Below are positions 44,341 through 52,542 of a stretch of DNA of 64,000 nt, piece by piece. The notes below the pieces were generated by a model. It ran no database searches, had not been told where the DNA came from, and saw only the letters and a list, made by a program, of their open reading frames with translations. Made by a program: the position numbers and the translations under genes. Position 1 is the first letter of the stretch. Each line of letters starts with the position of its first letter. This stretch comes from Rhodovarius crocodyli (lineage in GTDB: Bacteria > Pseudomonadota > Alphaproteobacteria > Acetobacterales > Acetobacteraceae): assembly GCF_004005855.1 (NCBI RefSeq), contig NZ_SACL01000001.1, positions 868,001 through 932,000 on the forward strand, given 5' to 3'.

Positions 44341-45435
44341 ATGAGTACGCATGCCCTGCCCCGCGTCGGTGACCCGGTTCCCTGGTGGATCGGCGCAACC
44401 GACGCGAACCCCCGCTTCGTCATGGGCTCGGTCGCCGGGCGCTATGTGCTGCTGGGGTTCCTCGGCAGCGCGGCCCAGCCCCTGGTGGCAGAGGCGCTGG
44501 CCGTGCTGAACGCCGCCACCCTGCCCGACCCCGGCCATGCCGTGGCTTTCCTGGTCTCCGTCGACCCCGCCGACCGCGAGCAGGCGCGCATTCCCCAGCG
44601 CCCGCCGGTGCTGCGCGCGGTGTGGGATGAGGGCGCGGCCATCAGCCGCCAATACGGCGTGGTGCGCGAAGGTGCCGCGGGCATGGAGTACCAGCCCTGC
44701 TGGATGCTGCTGGACCCGCAGTTGCGCGTGCTGGAAGTGGCGCCCATCAACGCCCTGGCGCCCTTGCTGGCGCGGCTTCAGGCCCTGCCGCCGCCCGGCC
44801 TGCACGCGGGCTGTGCCGTGCCCGCCCCCGTGCTGGTCCTGCCGCGCGTGTTCGAGCCCGGCCTGTGCCGCGCGCTGATGGATGAATACGACCGCCAGGG
44901 CGGCGAGCAGAGCGGCTTCATGCGCGAGGTGAACGGCCGCACCGTGCTGCTGCACGACACCGGCCATAAGGTGCGCCGCGACGTGAACCTGGAGAACGGC
45001 CCGCTGAAGGACGCGGTTCAGCACCGCATCCGCACCCGCGTGGTGCCCGAGATCCAGCGCGCCTTCCAGTTCACCGCCACCCGCATGGAACGCTATCTGG
45101 TCGCCTGCTACGACGCGGCGGAGGGCGGGCATTTCTCCGCCCACCGGGACAACACGACCAAGGGCACGGCGCATCGGCGCTTCGCCGTCACCATCAACCT
45201 GAATGCCGAGGATTTTTCGGGCGGCGGGCTGCGCTTCCCGGAGTTCGGGCCCACGGAATACAAGGCGCCGACCGGGGGCGCCGTGGTGTTCTCCTGCTCG
45301 CTGCTGCACCAGGCGATGCCGGTCACGGCGGGGCGGCGCTATGCCTTCCTGCCCTTCCTGTATGACGACGCCGCCGCGAAGATCCGCGAGGAAAACATGA
45401 AATTCGTGGGTGCCCCCGCGGAGGCGGAGGGCTAG
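44341..45435 (+). CDS. Redoxin-like domain fused to a 2OG-Fe(II) oxygenase (prolyl 4-hydroxylase type)
   Basis: 364 residues. Residues ~5-150 have a peroxiredoxin/thioredoxin-like pattern (PRVGDPVPWW, RYVLLGFLGSAAQPL, FLVSVDPADRE, YGV, WMLLDPQLRVLEV), but the position of the peroxidatic cysteine in FLGSAAQP has none. From ~160 a prolyl-hydroxylase-like double-stranded beta-helix follows: iron ligands H268 and D270 (HFSAHRDN) and H323 (LLHQAMPV), 2OG anchor R332/R333. It likely hydroxylates a protein or small molecule; substrate unknown. It follows trpS by 13 bases. Confidence 0.85.
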   Translation: MSTHALPRVGDPVPWWIGATDANPRFVMGSVAGRYVLLGFLGSAAQPLVAEALAVLNAATLPDPGHAVAFLVSVDPADREQARIPQRPPVLRAVWDEGAAISRQYGVVREGAAGMEYQPCWMLLDPQLRVLEVAPINALAPLLARLQALPPPGLHAGCAVPAPVLVLPRVFEPGLCRALMDEYDRQGGEQSGFMREVNGRTVLLHDTGHKVRRDVNLENGPLKDAVQHRIRTRVVPEIQRAFQFTATRMERYLVACYDAAEGGHFSAHRDNTTKGTAHRRFAVTINLNAEDFSGGGLRFPEFGPTEYKAPTGGAVVFSCSLLHQAMPVTAGRRYAFLPFLYDDAAAKIREENMKFVGAPAEAEG

Positions 45436-45478
45436 GCTTCCCCCAAGGCCGGAGAACCGGCCAGCAGGAGGAATGCCC

Positions 45479-46441
45479 ATGAAACGTCGCACCCTGGCGG
45501 CCGCGCTCGCGGCTGCGCCCCTGGCGGCGCGCGCCCAAAGCCCCTGGCGCCCCGACAAGCCCATCCGCCTGGTGGTCGGCTTCGCCGCCGGCGGCAGCAC
45601 CGACATCTCCGGCAGGTTGGTCGCGGAAGGGATCGCGCCGATCCTGGGCCAGCCGGTGGTGGTGGAGAACCGCGTCGGCGCCGGCGGAAATGTCGGGTCG
45701 GAGCTGGTGGCCCGCAGCGCGCCCGACGGGTCCGTCTTCGTCGTGGCCTCCGTGGGCACGCATGCCACCAACCAGTTCCTGTACCGGAACATGGGCTTCC
45801 ATGTGGTGGACGACTTCACACCCGTCTCGCTGGTGCTGGGCGGGGGTGCCGTGCTGTGCGTGGACCCGCGCCTGCCGGTGCGCAACCTGCGGGAGTTCAT
45901 CGACTATGCGAAGGCGCGGCCGGGGCAGCTCAACATGGGCACCAGCGGGCCGGGCGGCACCCAGCATTTCGCGGGCGCGCTGTTCGAGGATCTGGCCGGG
46001 GTGCGCTTCACCCACATCCCCTATCGCGGCGGCGCGCCGGCGATGGCGGACCTGATCGCGGGCCAGGTGCAGGTGGTGTTCGCGCCGCTGGCCGAGGCGA
46101 TCGGCCCCATCCGGGGCGAGCAAGTGCGCCCGCTGGGCGGCAGCCGCCTGCAGCCCATGCCCGCTCTGCCTGACCTGGCGCCCATCGCCAGCGCCGTGCC
46201 GGGCTATGAGTTCAATTCCTGGATCGGCATCTTCGGCCCGGCGCGGCTGCCCCGGCCCATCGTGCAGGCCATGTCGGGCGCGATCGCGCAGGCGGTGCGG
46301 GAACCCAACCTGCGCCGGCGGATGGAACAGCAGGGCTACCTGCCCATCGGCGGCAGCGCCGAGGACATGGCCAAGGCGCAGCGCGAGGACGTGGCGCTGA
46401 TGGAAAGGCTGGTGCGCCAGACGGGGGCGACGGCGGAGTAG
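45479..46441 (+). CDS. Bug-family (TTT) substrate-binding protein
   Basis: 320 residues with a signal peptide ending near ARAQ (residue 20). RLVVGFAAGGSTDISGRLV, GQPVVVENRVGAGGNVGS, HIPYRGGAPAMADLIAG and a C-terminal GPARLPRPIV follow. Of the two ATGs (45473, 45479) the second is preferred: AGGAGG at 45466-45471 is seven bases from it and overlapping-close to the first. It stands alone downstream of the 2OG oxygenase and convergent with envZ-like kinase. Confidence 0.91.
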   Translation: MKRRTLAAALAAAPLAARAQSPWRPDKPIRLVVGFAAGGSTDISGRLVAEGIAPILGQPVVVENRVGAGGNVGSELVARSAPDGSVFVVASVGTHATNQFLYRNMGFHVVDDFTPVSLVLGGGAVLCVDPRLPVRNLREFIDYAKARPGQLNMGTSGPGGTQHFAGALFEDLAGVRFTHIPYRGGAPAMADLIAGQVQVVFAPLAEAIGPIRGEQVRPLGGSRLQPMPALPDLAPIASAVPGYEFNSWIGIFGPARLPRPIVQAMSGAIAQAVREPNLRRRMEQQGYLPIGGSAEDMAKAQREDVALMERLVRQTGATAE

Positions 46442-46450
46442 CGGCGCCCC

Positions 46451-47809
46451 TCAGATCGGCAGGCGTACCCTGGCCCGCAGCCCGCCCATCGGGCTGGCTT
46501 CCAGCAGGATGTCGCCGCCATGGCCGCGCACCACGTCGCGCGCGATGGCCAGCCCCAGCCCGGTTCCGGTCGCGGAGCCGCTGGCGAAGGGCTTGAAGGC
46601 GCGCTCGCGCTCGGCCTCGGGGATGCCGGGGCCGTCGTCGTCCACCAGGATCTCGGCCCAATGCTCGTCGGCCTGGGCGGAGAGGCGAACGATGCTCGCG
46701 TGGCGGCGGGCATTGTCCAGCAGGTTGCCCACGGCGCGGCGCACCGCGCCCTCACGCAGGGGCAGGCGCAGGGCCTCGGGCAGCTCGGTGGAAAGCTGGC
46801 CGCCGCTGCGCCGCGCGCTCTCGGCCAGGTCGCGCAGCATGGGCACCAGGTCGGTCTCGACGGGCTTCTCCAGGCTCTCGCCGCGGGCGAAGGCGAGGTA
46901 GGCCTCGACCAGCCGCTCCATCTCCTCGGTGTCGTGCACCAGCCCGTCCACATCCTCCCGCAGCTCCGGGGTGGGGGGCAGCATGGCCAGCGTCAGGCGC
47001 ATGCGCGTCAGGGGCGTGCGCAGGTCGTGGCTGATGCCGGCCAGCATGTCCGTGCGCTGCGCCACGAAGCGGCGCACGTTGTCGCGCATGGAATTGAAGG
47101 CGATGGCGGCCTGGCGCACCTCGGCGGCCCCTTCGGGCTTGATGGGCCCGATGTCGCGCCCCTGGCCGAAACTGTCCGCCGCCATGGCCAGGCGGCGGAT
47201 GGCCCGCACCTGGATGCGCATGAACAGCACCGCGATGACGGCGAACACCACCGCGCTGCCCACCAGCCAGATCATGAACCAGTACAGCGTGGCGCTGAAC
47301 AGGCGCTTGCGCGGGGCCTCCACATACAGCACGCCGCCGGGCAGCTGCACGCGCACCACAATGTTCTGCGGGTCCGACTGCCAGTCCGCGTCGAAGGGCA
47401 GGGCCACCAGGCGCGACAGCGCGTCGTGCAGGTCCTCCTCCAGCGGCAGCAGGGAGTTCCAGGCGGGGCGCTGGGGCACCGCACCCAGCCGCGCCCCCGG
47501 CTCGAAGGCCGCGGACATGCCGAGGCGCCAGGTGGCCTCGCGCAGGATGACGGGGTGCGCTTCCTCGGGCGTGCGGTTCAGCAGCTGCGCCACCATCCCG
47601 ATCTCGCCGGCCAGCGAGGAGGACAGCCGGCGCGAGATCACATCCAGATGCCCGCCGTAGAAGGCGGTCAGCGCCACGGTCTGCACCACCAGCAGCGGCA
47701 CCAGGATGATGAGCACGGCGCGCCCCAGCAGCCCCTTGGGCAGCAGGCGTCGCAACGGGCAGTCCCGCCGCGCCGAAACGGGGGCGGCCGGAAGCGCCGC
47801 GTCGCTCAC
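46451..47809 (-). CDS. EnvZ-like sensor histidine kinase
   Basis: 452 residues. Membrane segments at ~30-52 and ~175-197 enclose a periplasmic domain. HAMP (MRIQVRAIRRLAMAADSFGQG) follows, then the H-box with H261 (AGISHDLRTPLTRMRL), N-box GNLLDNARRHA, DDDGPGIP and GTGLGLAIARDV. The EnvZ-type H-box and its pairing with an OmpR-type regulator ten bases upstream define the system. Third gene of marR-ompR-envZ. Signal not predictable; envelope or redox status would fit PetPR-like relatives. Confidence 0.92.
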   Translation of the reverse strand: MSDAALPAAPVSARRDCPLRRLLPKGLLGRAVLIILVPLLVVQTVALTAFYGGHLDVISRRLSSSLAGEIGMVAQLLNRTPEEAHPVILREATWRLGMSAAFEPGARLGAVPQRPAWNSLLPLEEDLHDALSRLVALPFDADWQSDPQNIVVRVQLPGGVLYVEAPRKRLFSATLYWFMIWLVGSAVVFAVIAVLFMRIQVRAIRRLAMAADSFGQGRDIGPIKPEGAAEVRQAAIAFNSMRDNVRRFVAQRTDMLAGISHDLRTPLTRMRLTLAMLPPTPELREDVDGLVHDTEEMERLVEAYLAFARGESLEKPVETDLVPMLRDLAESARRSGGQLSTELPEALRLPLREGAVRRAVGNLLDNARRHASIVRLSAQADEHWAEILVDDDGPGIPEAERERAFKPFASGSATGTGLGLAIARDVVRGHGGDILLEASPMGGLRARVRLPI

Positions 47810-47819
47810 GGTCGTGTCC

Positions 47820-48521
47820 TCACGGCCCGGGCCTCAGCACATAACCCTTGTGGCGGATGGTGTGCAGGAAGCGCGGCTCACGCGGGTCGGGCTCGATCTT
47901 GCGGCGCAGGCGCGTCACCTGCACGTCCACCGCGCGCTCCCCGGCATCGGGCGTGCCCAGGGCCTCGGCGATGGTCTCGCGGCTCAGAACCTCTCCGGCA
48001 TGGGCGGCCAGCGCGCCCAGCAGGGCGGCCTCGCCGCCGGTCAGGCGCTGGGTGCCGTCGGGGCCGCGCAGTTCGCTGCGGTCCGGGTCGAACCAGCGCT
48101 GGCCGAGCTGGATCGGGCCCTTCTGCGGCGGCACCGCATTGGGCACGGGCACGGCCCGGCGCAGGATGGTGCGCACGCGATGCGCCAGCTCCCTCGGGTC
48201 GAAGGGCTTGGCCAGGTAGTCGTCGGCGCCGGATTCAAAGCCCGCCACGCGCTCATCCGGGGCGCCGCGCGCGGTCAGCATCAGCACCGGCACGTCGTTG
48301 CGGCGGGCGCGCAGGTCGGCCACCAGCTCCAGCCCCGTCTCGCCGGGCATCATCACGTCCAGCACCAGCATGTCGAAGGCCACGGCCTTCAGCGCCGCAC
48401 GCGCCTCTGCCGCATCGGCCGCCACCGTGATGCGGAAGCCCGCTTCCGTCAGGAAGCGCTGCAGCAGGGAACGCAGGCGGGCGTCGTCATCCACCACGAG
48501 CAGATGCGGCTGGTCGGTCAC
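47820..48521 (-). CDS. OmpR-family response regulator (PetR-like)
   Basis: 233 residues. Receiver with the DDD acidic pocket (VVDDDARLR), D55 region LVLDVMMPGETGLE and AKPF lysine; C-terminal winged helix with LTGGEAALLGALAAHAGEVLSRETIAEALG and VDVQVTRLRRKIEPDP. It overlaps the MarR gene by four bases. A MarR-OmpR coupled pair resembles petP-petR of Rhodobacter, where PetR is needed for respiratory-chain gene expression; function here is inferred by similarity of arrangement. Confidence 0.92.
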   Translation of the reverse strand: MTDQPHLLVVDDDARLRSLLQRFLTEAGFRITVAADAAEARAALKAVAFDMLVLDVMMPGETGLELVADLRARRNDVPVLMLTARGAPDERVAGFESGADDYLAKPFDPRELAHRVRTILRRAVPVPNAVPPQKGPIQLGQRWFDPDRSELRGPDGTQRLTGGEAALLGALAAHAGEVLSRETIAEALGTPDAGERAVDVQVTRLRRKIEPDPREPRFLHTIRHKGYVLRPGP

Positions 48522-49066
48522 GGCTGGCAGCCCTTCTCAAGCTGGTCGATCCATCCATTGGCGTCGGGGCCCATCAGCCCGCGCATCACGCGGCGGAAGC
48601 CCTCCACGGCCTGGGGCCCGGCCTCACGGTAGGCGCGCATGATGACCTCCCGCTGGCATTCGAACAGCCGGCGCTCGAAGGTCTGGCCCTTCTCGGTGAG
48701 GGAGAGCAGGCGCTGGCGCTTGTCGTGCCGGCCGGGGTTCTGCATCACATAGCCGTCCTCGATCAGCGGCTGCAGCACGCGCCCCAGCGACTGCTTGGTG
48801 ATGGCCAGGATCGACAGCAGTTCACCCACCGTGATGCCCGGGCGGCGGCCCACATAGTGCAGCACCCGGTGATGGGCGCGGCCCATGCCGAGCTCGGCCA
48901 GGATCTGGTCCGGCCCCGCCGTGAAGTCGCGATAGCCGAAGAACAGCAGGTCCTGCGCCAGGCGCAGCTCGGCCTCTCTCAGGAACAGCAGGTCACGCGC
49001 GGAGGCGCCCGTACCGAGCCGCGTCGATTCGGGCATGGCTGCCATGCCGGGCGCTTTGGTCAGCAT
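48518..49066 (-). CDS. MarR-family regulator (PetP-like)
   Basis: 182 residues. FGYRDFTAGPDQILAELGMGRAHHRVLHYVGRRPGITVGELL is followed by the recognition helix region AITKQSLGRVLQPLIEDGYVMQNP and wing RHDKRQRLLSLTEKG. First gene of marR-ompR-envZ, coupled to the regulator by ATGA. Divergent from ilvE over a 128-base gap, so it may also act on ilvE. The ATG at 49066 is used; internal ATGs at codons 8 and 11 are possible. Confidence 0.9.
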   Translation of the reverse strand: MLTKAPGMAAMPESTRLGTGASARDLLFLREAELRLAQDLLFFGYRDFTAGPDQILAELGMGRAHHRVLHYVGRRPGITVGELLSILAITKQSLGRVLQPLIEDGYVMQNPGRHDKRQRLLSLTEKGQTFERRLFECQREVIMRAYREAGPQAVEGFRRVMRGLMGPDANGWIDQLEKGCQP

Positions 49067-49156
49067 TGTTGACGCTTCTCCATTGGTTGTTCTAAAACGC
49101 CCCTATTGCACGACATAAAATTGCGCACAGACAGACAATCTTGAACTCATCTTAAA

Positions 49157-49174
49157 GCGCCGGGAAAACGGCGC
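49157..49174 (+). promoter_or_regulatory. Perfect hairpin in the ilvE leader
   Basis: GCGCCG-GGAAAA-CGGCGC, six-base arms with a six-base loop, ending 20 bases before the ilvE ATG and just 5' of the CGGAG ribosome site. It could influence initiation or be part of a protein-binding site. No leader peptide rich in Ile/Leu/Val is seen. Confidence 0.4.
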
Positions 49175-49194
49175 AAAGCGGAGAACACCATATC

Positions 49195-50097
49195 ATGGCC
49201 TTGATCCCTTTCGACGACCGTGACGGCTTCATCTGGCTGGACGGCGCGCTGGTGCCCTGGCGCGACGCGAAACTGCATGTTCTGACGCATGGGCTGCATT
49301 ATGCCAGCGCCGTGTTCGAAGGCGAACGCTGCTATGCCGGCCATGTGTTCCGCCTGCGCGACCATACCGAGCGCCTTCTCCAGTCGGCCCGCATCCTGGG
49401 CTTCGAGATCCCCTATACCGCCGAGGCCATCGACGCGGCCTGCATCGAGACGCTGGCCGCCAACAACCTGACCGAGGCCTATCTGCGCCCCGTCGCCTGG
49501 CGCGGCAGCGAGGAGATGGGCGTCGGCGCCCGTGCCACCAAGACCCATCTGGCGATCGCGGTGTGGCAGTGGGGCGCCTATTTCGGGGTGGAGCAGCGGA
49601 TGCGCGGCGTGCGCCTGGCGCTGTCGCCCTGGAAGCGCCCGGCGCCCGATACCGCGCCCACCGCCTCCAAGGCATCCGGCCTGTACATGATCGGCACCAT
49701 GTCCAAGCACGCGGCGCAGGATCAGGGCTTCGACGATGCCTTCATGCTGGACCACAAGGGTGATCTGGCCGAGGCCACCGGCGCCAACGCCTTCTTCGTG
49801 ATCGAGGGCGCCATCCATACGCCGAAACCGACCTGCTTCCTGGACGGCATCACCCGGCGCAGCGTGATGGCGCTGGCCCGCCGCCGGCAGATGGTGGTGC
49901 ATGAGCGCGTGATGCCCGCCACCGACCTGGCCCGCGCGTCCGAGGTGTTCCTGGCCGGCACGGCGGCCGAGGTGACGCCCGTGGCCTGCATCGCGCAGCA
50001 TGCCTATACCCCCGGCACCATCACCCGCACCCTGATGGAGGATTACGACCGGCTGGTCCGCATGCCTCCCGAGGAAGTGGCGAAGGTGATAGGCTGA
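49195..50097 (+). CDS. ilvE: Branched-chain amino acid aminotransferase
   Basis: 300-residue fold-type IV PLP enzyme. WLDGALVPWRDAKLHVLTHGLHYASAVFEGERCY is the typical opening. AYLRPVAWRGSEEMGV, the catalytic lysine in TASKASGLYMIG, DHKGDLAEATGANAFFV and LAGTAAEVTPV follow. It transfers amino groups between glutamate and the keto acids of Leu, Ile and Val. Divergent from marR-ompR-envZ; followed eight bases later by recX. Confidence 0.94.
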   Translation: MALIPFDDRDGFIWLDGALVPWRDAKLHVLTHGLHYASAVFEGERCYAGHVFRLRDHTERLLQSARILGFEIPYTAEAIDAACIETLAANNLTEAYLRPVAWRGSEEMGVGARATKTHLAIAVWQWGAYFGVEQRMRGVRLALSPWKRPAPDTAPTASKASGLYMIGTMSKHAAQDQGFDDAFMLDHKGDLAEATGANAFFVIEGAIHTPKPTCFLDGITRRSVMALARRRQMVVHERVMPATDLARASEVFLAGTAAEVTPVACIAQHAYTPGTITRTLMEDYDRLVRMPPEEVAKVIG

Positions 50098-50104
50098 GGC
50101 CACC

Positions 50105-50674
50105 ATGCGGCCTCCCCGTAAATTGGGCCCGGCGCCCACCGAAGCCCGATTGCGGGAGGCAGCCCTGCGCCACCTGTCGCGGTTTTCCGCGACCGAGGCC
50201 GGGCTGCGCCGGGTGCTGACCAACAAGGTGCGCCGCTGGGCGACCATGGCAGAGGCCGAGGGGCGGGACACCGCCGCCGTGGCCCCGGCGCTGGCCGCCA
50301 TACCCGCCATCGTCGCCGCCATGGTGGGCGCGGGGGCCGTGGATGACACGGCCTTCGCCGAGGCCCGCGCGCGCCGCCTGCTGCGGGGCGGACGGTCCCG
50401 CCGCGCGGCGGCCGCGCATCTGGCCGCCAAGGGCATCGCGGTCGAGACCGCCTCCGCCGCGCTGGACCAGGGGCCGGATGAGCGCGACGCGGCGCTGGCC
50501 CTGTGCAAGCGGCGCCGCATCGGCCCCTTCGGCCCGCCCGACCCGCCGCCGGAACTGTATATGAAGTGGCTGGGCACGCTGGCCCGCGCCGGCTTCGCGC
50601 GCGACATCGCCGAGGCCGCCTTGCGCCGCGACCCCGAGGAAGCGGCCGACCGGCTGATCGCGATGCGGCAATGA
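50105..50674 (+). CDS. recX: RecX-family regulator of RecA
   Basis: 189 residues, rich in Ala and Arg. The N-terminal REAALRHLSRFSATEAGLRRVLTNKVRRW and the paired three-helix repeats (DDTAFAEARARRLLRGGRSRRAAAAHLAAKGI; GTLARAGFARDIAEAALR) match alphaproteobacterial RecX. RecX limits RecA filament growth. recA is not in the window. It overlaps azlC by four bases (ATGA), an unusual partner. The ATG at 50105 may be replaced by a nearby alternative. Confidence 0.85.
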   Translation: MRPPRKLGPAPTEARLREAALRHLSRFSATEAGLRRVLTNKVRRWATMAEAEGRDTAAVAPALAAIPAIVAAMVGAGAVDDTAFAEARARRLLRGGRSRRAAAAHLAAKGIAVETASAALDQGPDERDAALALCKRRRIGPFGPPDPPPELYMKWLGTLARAGFARDIAEAALRRDPEEAADRLIAMRQ

Positions 50675-51372
50675 GCGCGCCCGTCACCTTCACCTGGGCG
50701 GGCTTCCGCCGGGGGCTGCGGCTGGTCGCGCCCGCCCTGCCCAGCTTCATTCCCTTCGGCCTCGTGGTCGGGTTGCAGGCGGCGGGCCAGGGCCTGTCGG
50801 CGCTGGAGATCACGCTGATGAGCCTGACGGTCTTCGCCGGCACCTCCCAGCTGGTGGGGCTGGGCGCCTGGGGCTGGCCGGTGCCGGTGCTGGCCGTGGC
50901 GGTGGCCGCCATGGTGGTGAACCTGCGCATGGCGCCGATGACCGCGGCCCTGACGCCGATGTTCCACGGCCTGCACGGCTGGCGGCTGTGGGCCAGCCTG
51001 TTCACCGTGACGGATCATTCCTTCGCCATGTCCGTGAAGGAGATGCGTGAGGGCAACCGCGACGCCGCCGTGCTGCTGGGCATGGGCATTCCCACCTGGC
51101 TGTGGTGGACCAGCTGCGTCACGCTGGGCCATGCGCTGGCGGGGGTGATGACCATCTCTGCCAGCCATCCGCTGGTGTTTGCCGGGCTGGCGACCATGGC
51201 GGCGCTGACGGTCACGCTGTGGCGCGGCCGGACGGACCTGCTGCCCTGGGGCGTGGCGGGCGCGGTGGGCGTGGCGTTGAGCCAGGCCGGGCTGCCCACG
51301 CCCTGGCCCATCCTGGCGGGCGCCATCGCCGGCAGCGCCGCCGGCGCCCTGCGGGACATGCGCCGGCCATGA
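50671..51372 (+). CDS. azlC: AzlC-family permease (second copy)
   Basis: 233 residues. FTWAGFRRGLRLVAPALPSFIPFGLVVG, SLTVFAGTSQLVGLG, NLRMAPMTAALTPMFHGL and FTVTDHSFAMSVKEM follow the AzlC pattern but differ clearly from the copy at 38852. The ATG at 50671 overlaps the recX stop. It pairs with AzlD (overlap of four bases). With ilvE two genes upstream, export of branched-chain amino acids is a reasonable role. Confidence 0.88.
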   Translation: MSAPVTFTWAGFRRGLRLVAPALPSFIPFGLVVGLQAAGQGLSALEITLMSLTVFAGTSQLVGLGAWGWPVPVLAVAVAAMVVNLRMAPMTAALTPMFHGLHGWRLWASLFTVTDHSFAMSVKEMREGNRDAAVLLGMGIPTWLWWTSCVTLGHALAGVMTISASHPLVFAGLATMAALTVTLWRGRTDLLPWGVAGAVGVALSQAGLPTPWPILAGAIAGSAAGALRDMRRP

Positions 51373-51695
51373 CGGAGCCCGGACTGTTCACCCTGCGGCT
51401 GGACGTGCTGCTGGCCATACTGGGCATGGCGGCCGCGACCTATGCCTGCCGCGCCGGGGGTTATGTGGTGCTGCGCGGGCGGCGGCCGCCGCGCTTCGTG
51501 CAGGCCATGCTGCAACACCTGCCGGGCTGCATCTTCGTGGCCTTCATCCTGCCCGGGGTGGTGGCCCAGGGGCCGCTGCACCTGGCCGGGGCCGCCGCCG
51601 CCGTGCTGTGCATGGCGCTGACCCGCATGCTGACGCTCTCGATCATCGTGGGCGTGGGCACGCTGTGGGCGCTGGTGGCGCTGCTGCCGGCATGA
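51369..51695 (+). CDS. azlD: AzlD-family small subunit (second copy)
   Basis: 108 residues with four hydrophobic segments. AAATYACRAGGYVVLRGRRPPRFVQAMLQHLPGCIFVAFILP is the family core. The ATG at 51369 overlaps the azlC stop (ATGA), so the two subunits are made together. It ends the ilvE-recX-azlC-azlD run. Confidence 0.86.
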   Translation: MTEPGLFTLRLDVLLAILGMAAATYACRAGGYVVLRGRRPPRFVQAMLQHLPGCIFVAFILPGVVAQGPLHLAGAAAAVLCMALTRMLTLSIIVGVGTLWALVALLPA

Positions 51696-51771
51696 GGGCG
51701 CTCCACAATCTGCGGTTGCGTGCTTGTGGCCGCTTGCCCGCGCGGGGCAAGTGGCGGCACAAAGCATTCCG

Positions 51772-52140
51772 ATGCTGATTGCCTGCCCCGCCTGCGACGC
51801 CACCTATCAGGTGCCGGACCATCTGGTCGCGGCGGGCCGTCAGATGCGCTGCGCCAAATGCGGGCATGACTGGCATTTCGTGCCGGAGGTAGCACCCTCT
51901 GCCGAGCGCAGGCCGGAGCCGGTGGAGCCCGCGCCGGTGGCGGCGCCGCCACTGGAAAGGCCCGTGGTCAGCACACCGCCGACGGATGCGGCGAAACCCG
52001 GAAAGCTGGTGCTGGCGCTGGCCTGGGTGGCCTCTGTGCTGGCGGTGGCCGGTGGCGTGGCCGCGCTGTTCCTGCTGCGCGTGCCCCTGGCCGAGGCCTG
52101 GCCGCCGCTGGAGCGGCTGTATGGCTGGGTCGGGCTTTAG
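51772..52140 (+). CDS. MJ0042-type zinc-ribbon membrane protein
   Basis: 122 residues. The N-terminal finger is MLIACPACDATYQVPDHLVAAGRQMRCAKCGHDWHF, with two CxxC pairs and the conserved QVPD and W. A proline-rich linker (~45-70) follows, then one membrane segment (~78-100). Such proteins are common in alphaproteobacteria and functionally undefined. No good RBS is visible, but the finger motif fixes the start at 51772. Its stop overlaps that of the convergent hypothetical gene. Confidence 0.8.
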   Translation: MLIACPACDATYQVPDHLVAAGRQMRCAKCGHDWHFVPEVAPSAERRPEPVEPAPVAAPPLERPVVSTPPTDAAKPGKLVLALAWVASVLAVAGGVAALFLLRVPLAEAWPPLERLYGWVGL

Positions 52141-52436
52141 ATATACTCGCCCCTGAGGAAGCCGAGCGCCGGCAACGGCGTCCATTTCCGGGGCAGGTCC
52201 GTGCGCCTGATCGGCGCCAGGCTGTATTGCGGCACCGGCTGGCCTGACCGCCGCAGGAAATCGGCATAGGCCTGCACCTGCTGGGTGCGCCATGTCATGT
52301 CGGAGATCGCGGCGGCGCGGTTGCGGAACACTTCCGCGACCCGGGATTTCTTGCCCAGCGACGCCATCACGGCCCAGAGCGTGTCGTCGTCACGCTTCTG
52401 GAAGTTCACAAGTTCGGTCTGATTCACCTGTGCCAC
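52137..52436 (-). CDS. Small hypothetical protein
   Basis: About 99 residues from a GTG at 52436; a GTG at 52427 is an equal alternative. No ATG is available without running into the divergent dehydrogenase gene. The sequence is basic and soluble (NQTELVNFQKRDDDTLWAVM, WRTQQVQAYADFLRRSGQPVPQYSLAP, ending GFLRGEYI), with no signal peptide or membrane segment. I do not recognise a family. Its non-repetitive, mixed composition, unlike the Arg/Ala-rich shadows of this window, suggests a real gene. Confidence 0.55.
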   Translation of the reverse strand: MAQVNQTELVNFQKRDDDTLWAVMASLGKKSRVAEVFRNRAAAISDMTWRTQQVQAYADFLRRSGQPVPQYSLAPIRRTDLPRKWTPLPALGFLRGEYI

Positions 52437-52542
52437 GGCCCCGATGCTGAGCGTTTCGCGGCAAGTCTGCAATGTTTTTCCGGCAGCTTGCGCGGGCGCG
52501 CAGGGGCATGTTCCCTGGCGCCACCAGACAGGGGAGATCGGC

